The translations under genes and the position numbers were made by a program. Positions 62,754-64,000 of a stretch of DNA of 64,000 bases are shown here, piece after piece. Within the stretch, counting starts at the first letter, position 1. Every line of letters begins with the position of its first letter. A model generated the notes under the pieces. The model worked only from the letters and a program-made list of their open reading frames with translations. It searched no databases and was not told the DNA's origin. The stretch comes from CAVVYA01 sp963752345 (lineage in GTDB: Bacteria; Pseudomonadota; Alphaproteobacteria; SMXQ01), in the NCBI GenBank assembly GCA_963752345.1, contig CAVVYA010000013.1:124001-188000 (forward strand), read 5' to 3'.

Positions 62754-64000
62754 TTCCCGAGATCGGCCATTTCGCGCTCGCGCTGGCGCTGGTCATCGCG
62801 GCGCTGCAGAGCGTGCTGCCGTTGTGGGGCGCGGCGCGCGGTTCGATGCCGCTGATGCAATCGGCACGCAGCATGGCGACCGGCCAATTCGTCTTCGTGC
62901 TCGCCGCGTTTCTCGCCCTGACCTACGCCTATGTGACGTCCGATTTCAGCGTGGTCAACGTGGCGCAGAACTCGCACAGCGCCAAGCCGCTGCTCTACAA
63001 GATCACCGGCGTGTGGAGCAACCACGAGGGCTCGATGCTGCTGTGGGTGCTCATCCTGGCGCTGTTCGGCTTTCTCGTCGCCGCCTTCAGCGCCGGCCTG
63101 CCGCCGTCCTTGCGCGCTCGCGTGCTCGCCGTGCAGGGCATGATCGGCGCCGCCTTCCTCGCCTTCATCCTGTTCACCTCGAATCCGTTCCTGCGGCTGA
63201 TCCCGGTGCCGCCCGACGGCCAGGGCATGAACCCGATCCTGCAGGACCCTGGCCTCGCCTTTCATCCGCCGTTCCTCTATCTCGGCTATGTCGGATTCTC
63301 CGTCGCCTTCTCCTTCGCGGTCGCCGCGCTGATCGAGGGCCGCGTCGATCCCGCCTGGGCGCGCTGGGTACGGCCCTGGACGCTCGGCGCCTGGTGCGCG
63401 CTGACGCTGGGCATCGCGCTCGGCTCGTGGTGGGCCTATTACGAACTCGGCTGGGGCGGCTTCTGGTTTTGGGATCCGGTGGAGAATGCCTCGTTCATGC
63501 CGTGGCTCGCCGGCACCGCGCTGCTCCATTCCGCGATCGTGGTCGAAAAACGCGATGCGCTGAAGAGCTGGACGGTGCTGCTCGCCATCCTGACCTTCGT
63601 GCTCAGCCTGATCGGCACCTTCCTGGTGCGCTCCGGCGTGCTGACCTCGGTGCATAGCTTCGCCAACGATCCGGAGCGCGGGCTGTTCATCCTCGCCATA
63701 CTCGCCGTCACAGCGGGTGGTGCGTTCATTCTCTATGCGGTGCGCGCGCCGGCGCTCAAGGGCGGCGGACTGTTTGCGCCGATCTCGCGCGAGGGCGCGC
63801 TGGTGCTCAACAACCTGCTGCTCGCCACCGCCTGCGCGACGGTGTTCCTCGGCACGCTCTATCCGCTGTTCCTCGACGTCTTCGGCGGTCCCAAGGTCTC
63901 CGTCGGCGGACCTTACTTCAACGCCACCTTCGTGCCGCTGATGATGCCGGTGCTGATCGCCATGGTGATCGGTCCGCTGCTGCCGTGGAAGCGCGCCGAC
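62750..64000 (+). CDS. ccmF: Cytochrome c haem lyase subunit CcmF, 3' end beyond window
   Basis: The first 417 residues of CcmF, which delivers haem to apocytochromes with CcmH. MIPEIGHFALALALVIAALQ, TSDFSVVNVAQNSHSAKPLL and WSNHEGSMLLWVLILALFG mark the conserved N-terminus. The WWD haem-handling domain is YELGWGGFWFWDPVENASFM, followed by LLHSAIVVEKRDALKSWTVL. The frame is open to the last base of the window. The gene is usually about 650 residues, so roughly 240 remain outside. It overlaps the ccmE stop by four bases. Confidence 0.95.
   Translation, partial: MIPEIGHFALALALVIAALQSVLPLWGAARGSMPLMQSARSMATGQFVFVLAAFLALTYAYVTSDFSVVNVAQNSHSAKPLLYKITGVWSNHEGSMLLWVLILALFGFLVAAFSAGLPPSLRARVLAVQGMIGAAFLAFILFTSNPFLRLIPVPPDGQGMNPILQDPGLAFHPPFLYLGYVGFSVAFSFAVAALIEGRVDPAWARWVRPWTLGAWCALTLGIALGSWWAYYELGWGGFWFWDPVENASFMPWLAGTALLHSAIVVEKRDALKSWTVLLAILTFVLSLIGTFLVRSGVLTSVHSFANDPERGLFILAILAVTAGGAFILYAVRAPALKGGGLFAPISREGALVLNNLLLATACATVFLGTLYPLFLDVFGGPKVSVGGPYFNATFVPLMMPVLIAMVIGPLLPWKRAD

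Overview
The window is about 64 kb of GC-rich chromosomal DNA from an alphaproteobacterium. The support is gene order: helicase / S4 protein / FdxA ferredoxin / CarD in one run, and aconitase beside a ccmABC-cytochrome-ccmDEF cluster. DUF1491, DUF1059 and solitary tripartite-tricarboxylate (Bug/TctC) receptors agree. A Rhodospirillales- or Hyphomicrobiales-like lineage is likely; genus cannot be read from this. There is no rRNA, CRISPR array, integrase or insertion sequence, and one tRNA.

Region by region. 1-3.2 kb: partial AbrB-family membrane protein, then a mesaconyl-CoA hydratase-like (mch) and mesaconyl-CoA C1-C4 CoA-transferase-like (mct) pair, all carrying single-base frameshifts. 3.3-8.2 kb: a GldA/GldF/GldG-like ABC system plus DUF4340 protein. 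8.4-10.2 kb: a small thioredoxin-like [2Fe-2S] protein followed by the same domain fused to a VanB-type reductase with its own ferredoxin. 10.3-15.1 kb: three tandem MFS paralogues and a GntR/UTRA regulator. 15.6-20.7 kb: three paralogous arylmalonate decarboxylase/maleate isomerase-like proteins interleaved with a solute receptor, a secreted unknown and an alpha/beta hydrolase. 21-31 kb: small membrane protein, purU, arginase family, two EamA permeases, AsmA, an SDR, DUF1059, a TSUP permease and a decayed fragment. 31-37 kb: two linked unknowns, a large secreted CXXCH/beta-propeller-like protein and two PEP-CTERM proteins. 37-49 kb: histidine kinase, lone receiver, two more solute receptors, an intradiol dioxygenase-like protein, tRNA-Arg(CCT), a PagL-like deacylase, proline iminopeptidase, a nuclease, a badly frameshifted M48 lipoprotein peptidase, a YpsA-like protein, DUF1491 and an FGE-fold protein. 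49-56 kb: a catalytically degenerate phosphatase-fold protein, CarD with a histone-H1-like N-terminal tail, fdxA, S4 protein, SUV3-like helicase, DUF1223. 56-64 kb: acnA, a probable unassigned terminated RNA, then the cytochrome c maturation operon running off the right edge inside ccmF.

Functionally the left half looks like accessory metabolism (C4/C5 CoA chemistry, carboxylate capture, efflux) and the right half like conserved housekeeping. The items most worth follow-up are the RNA between acnA and ccmA, the paired [2Fe-2S] proteins, the mch-mct pair, the cysteine-losing racemase-fold trio, the inactive-looking phosphatase and the CarD variant.

A caution for any user: I count about 18 single-base indels that break otherwise conserved frames, mostly +1, clustered at 0.4-2.2 kb and 45.9-47.5 kb. 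Most look like sequence errors or very recent lesions, since homology resumes exactly on the other side.
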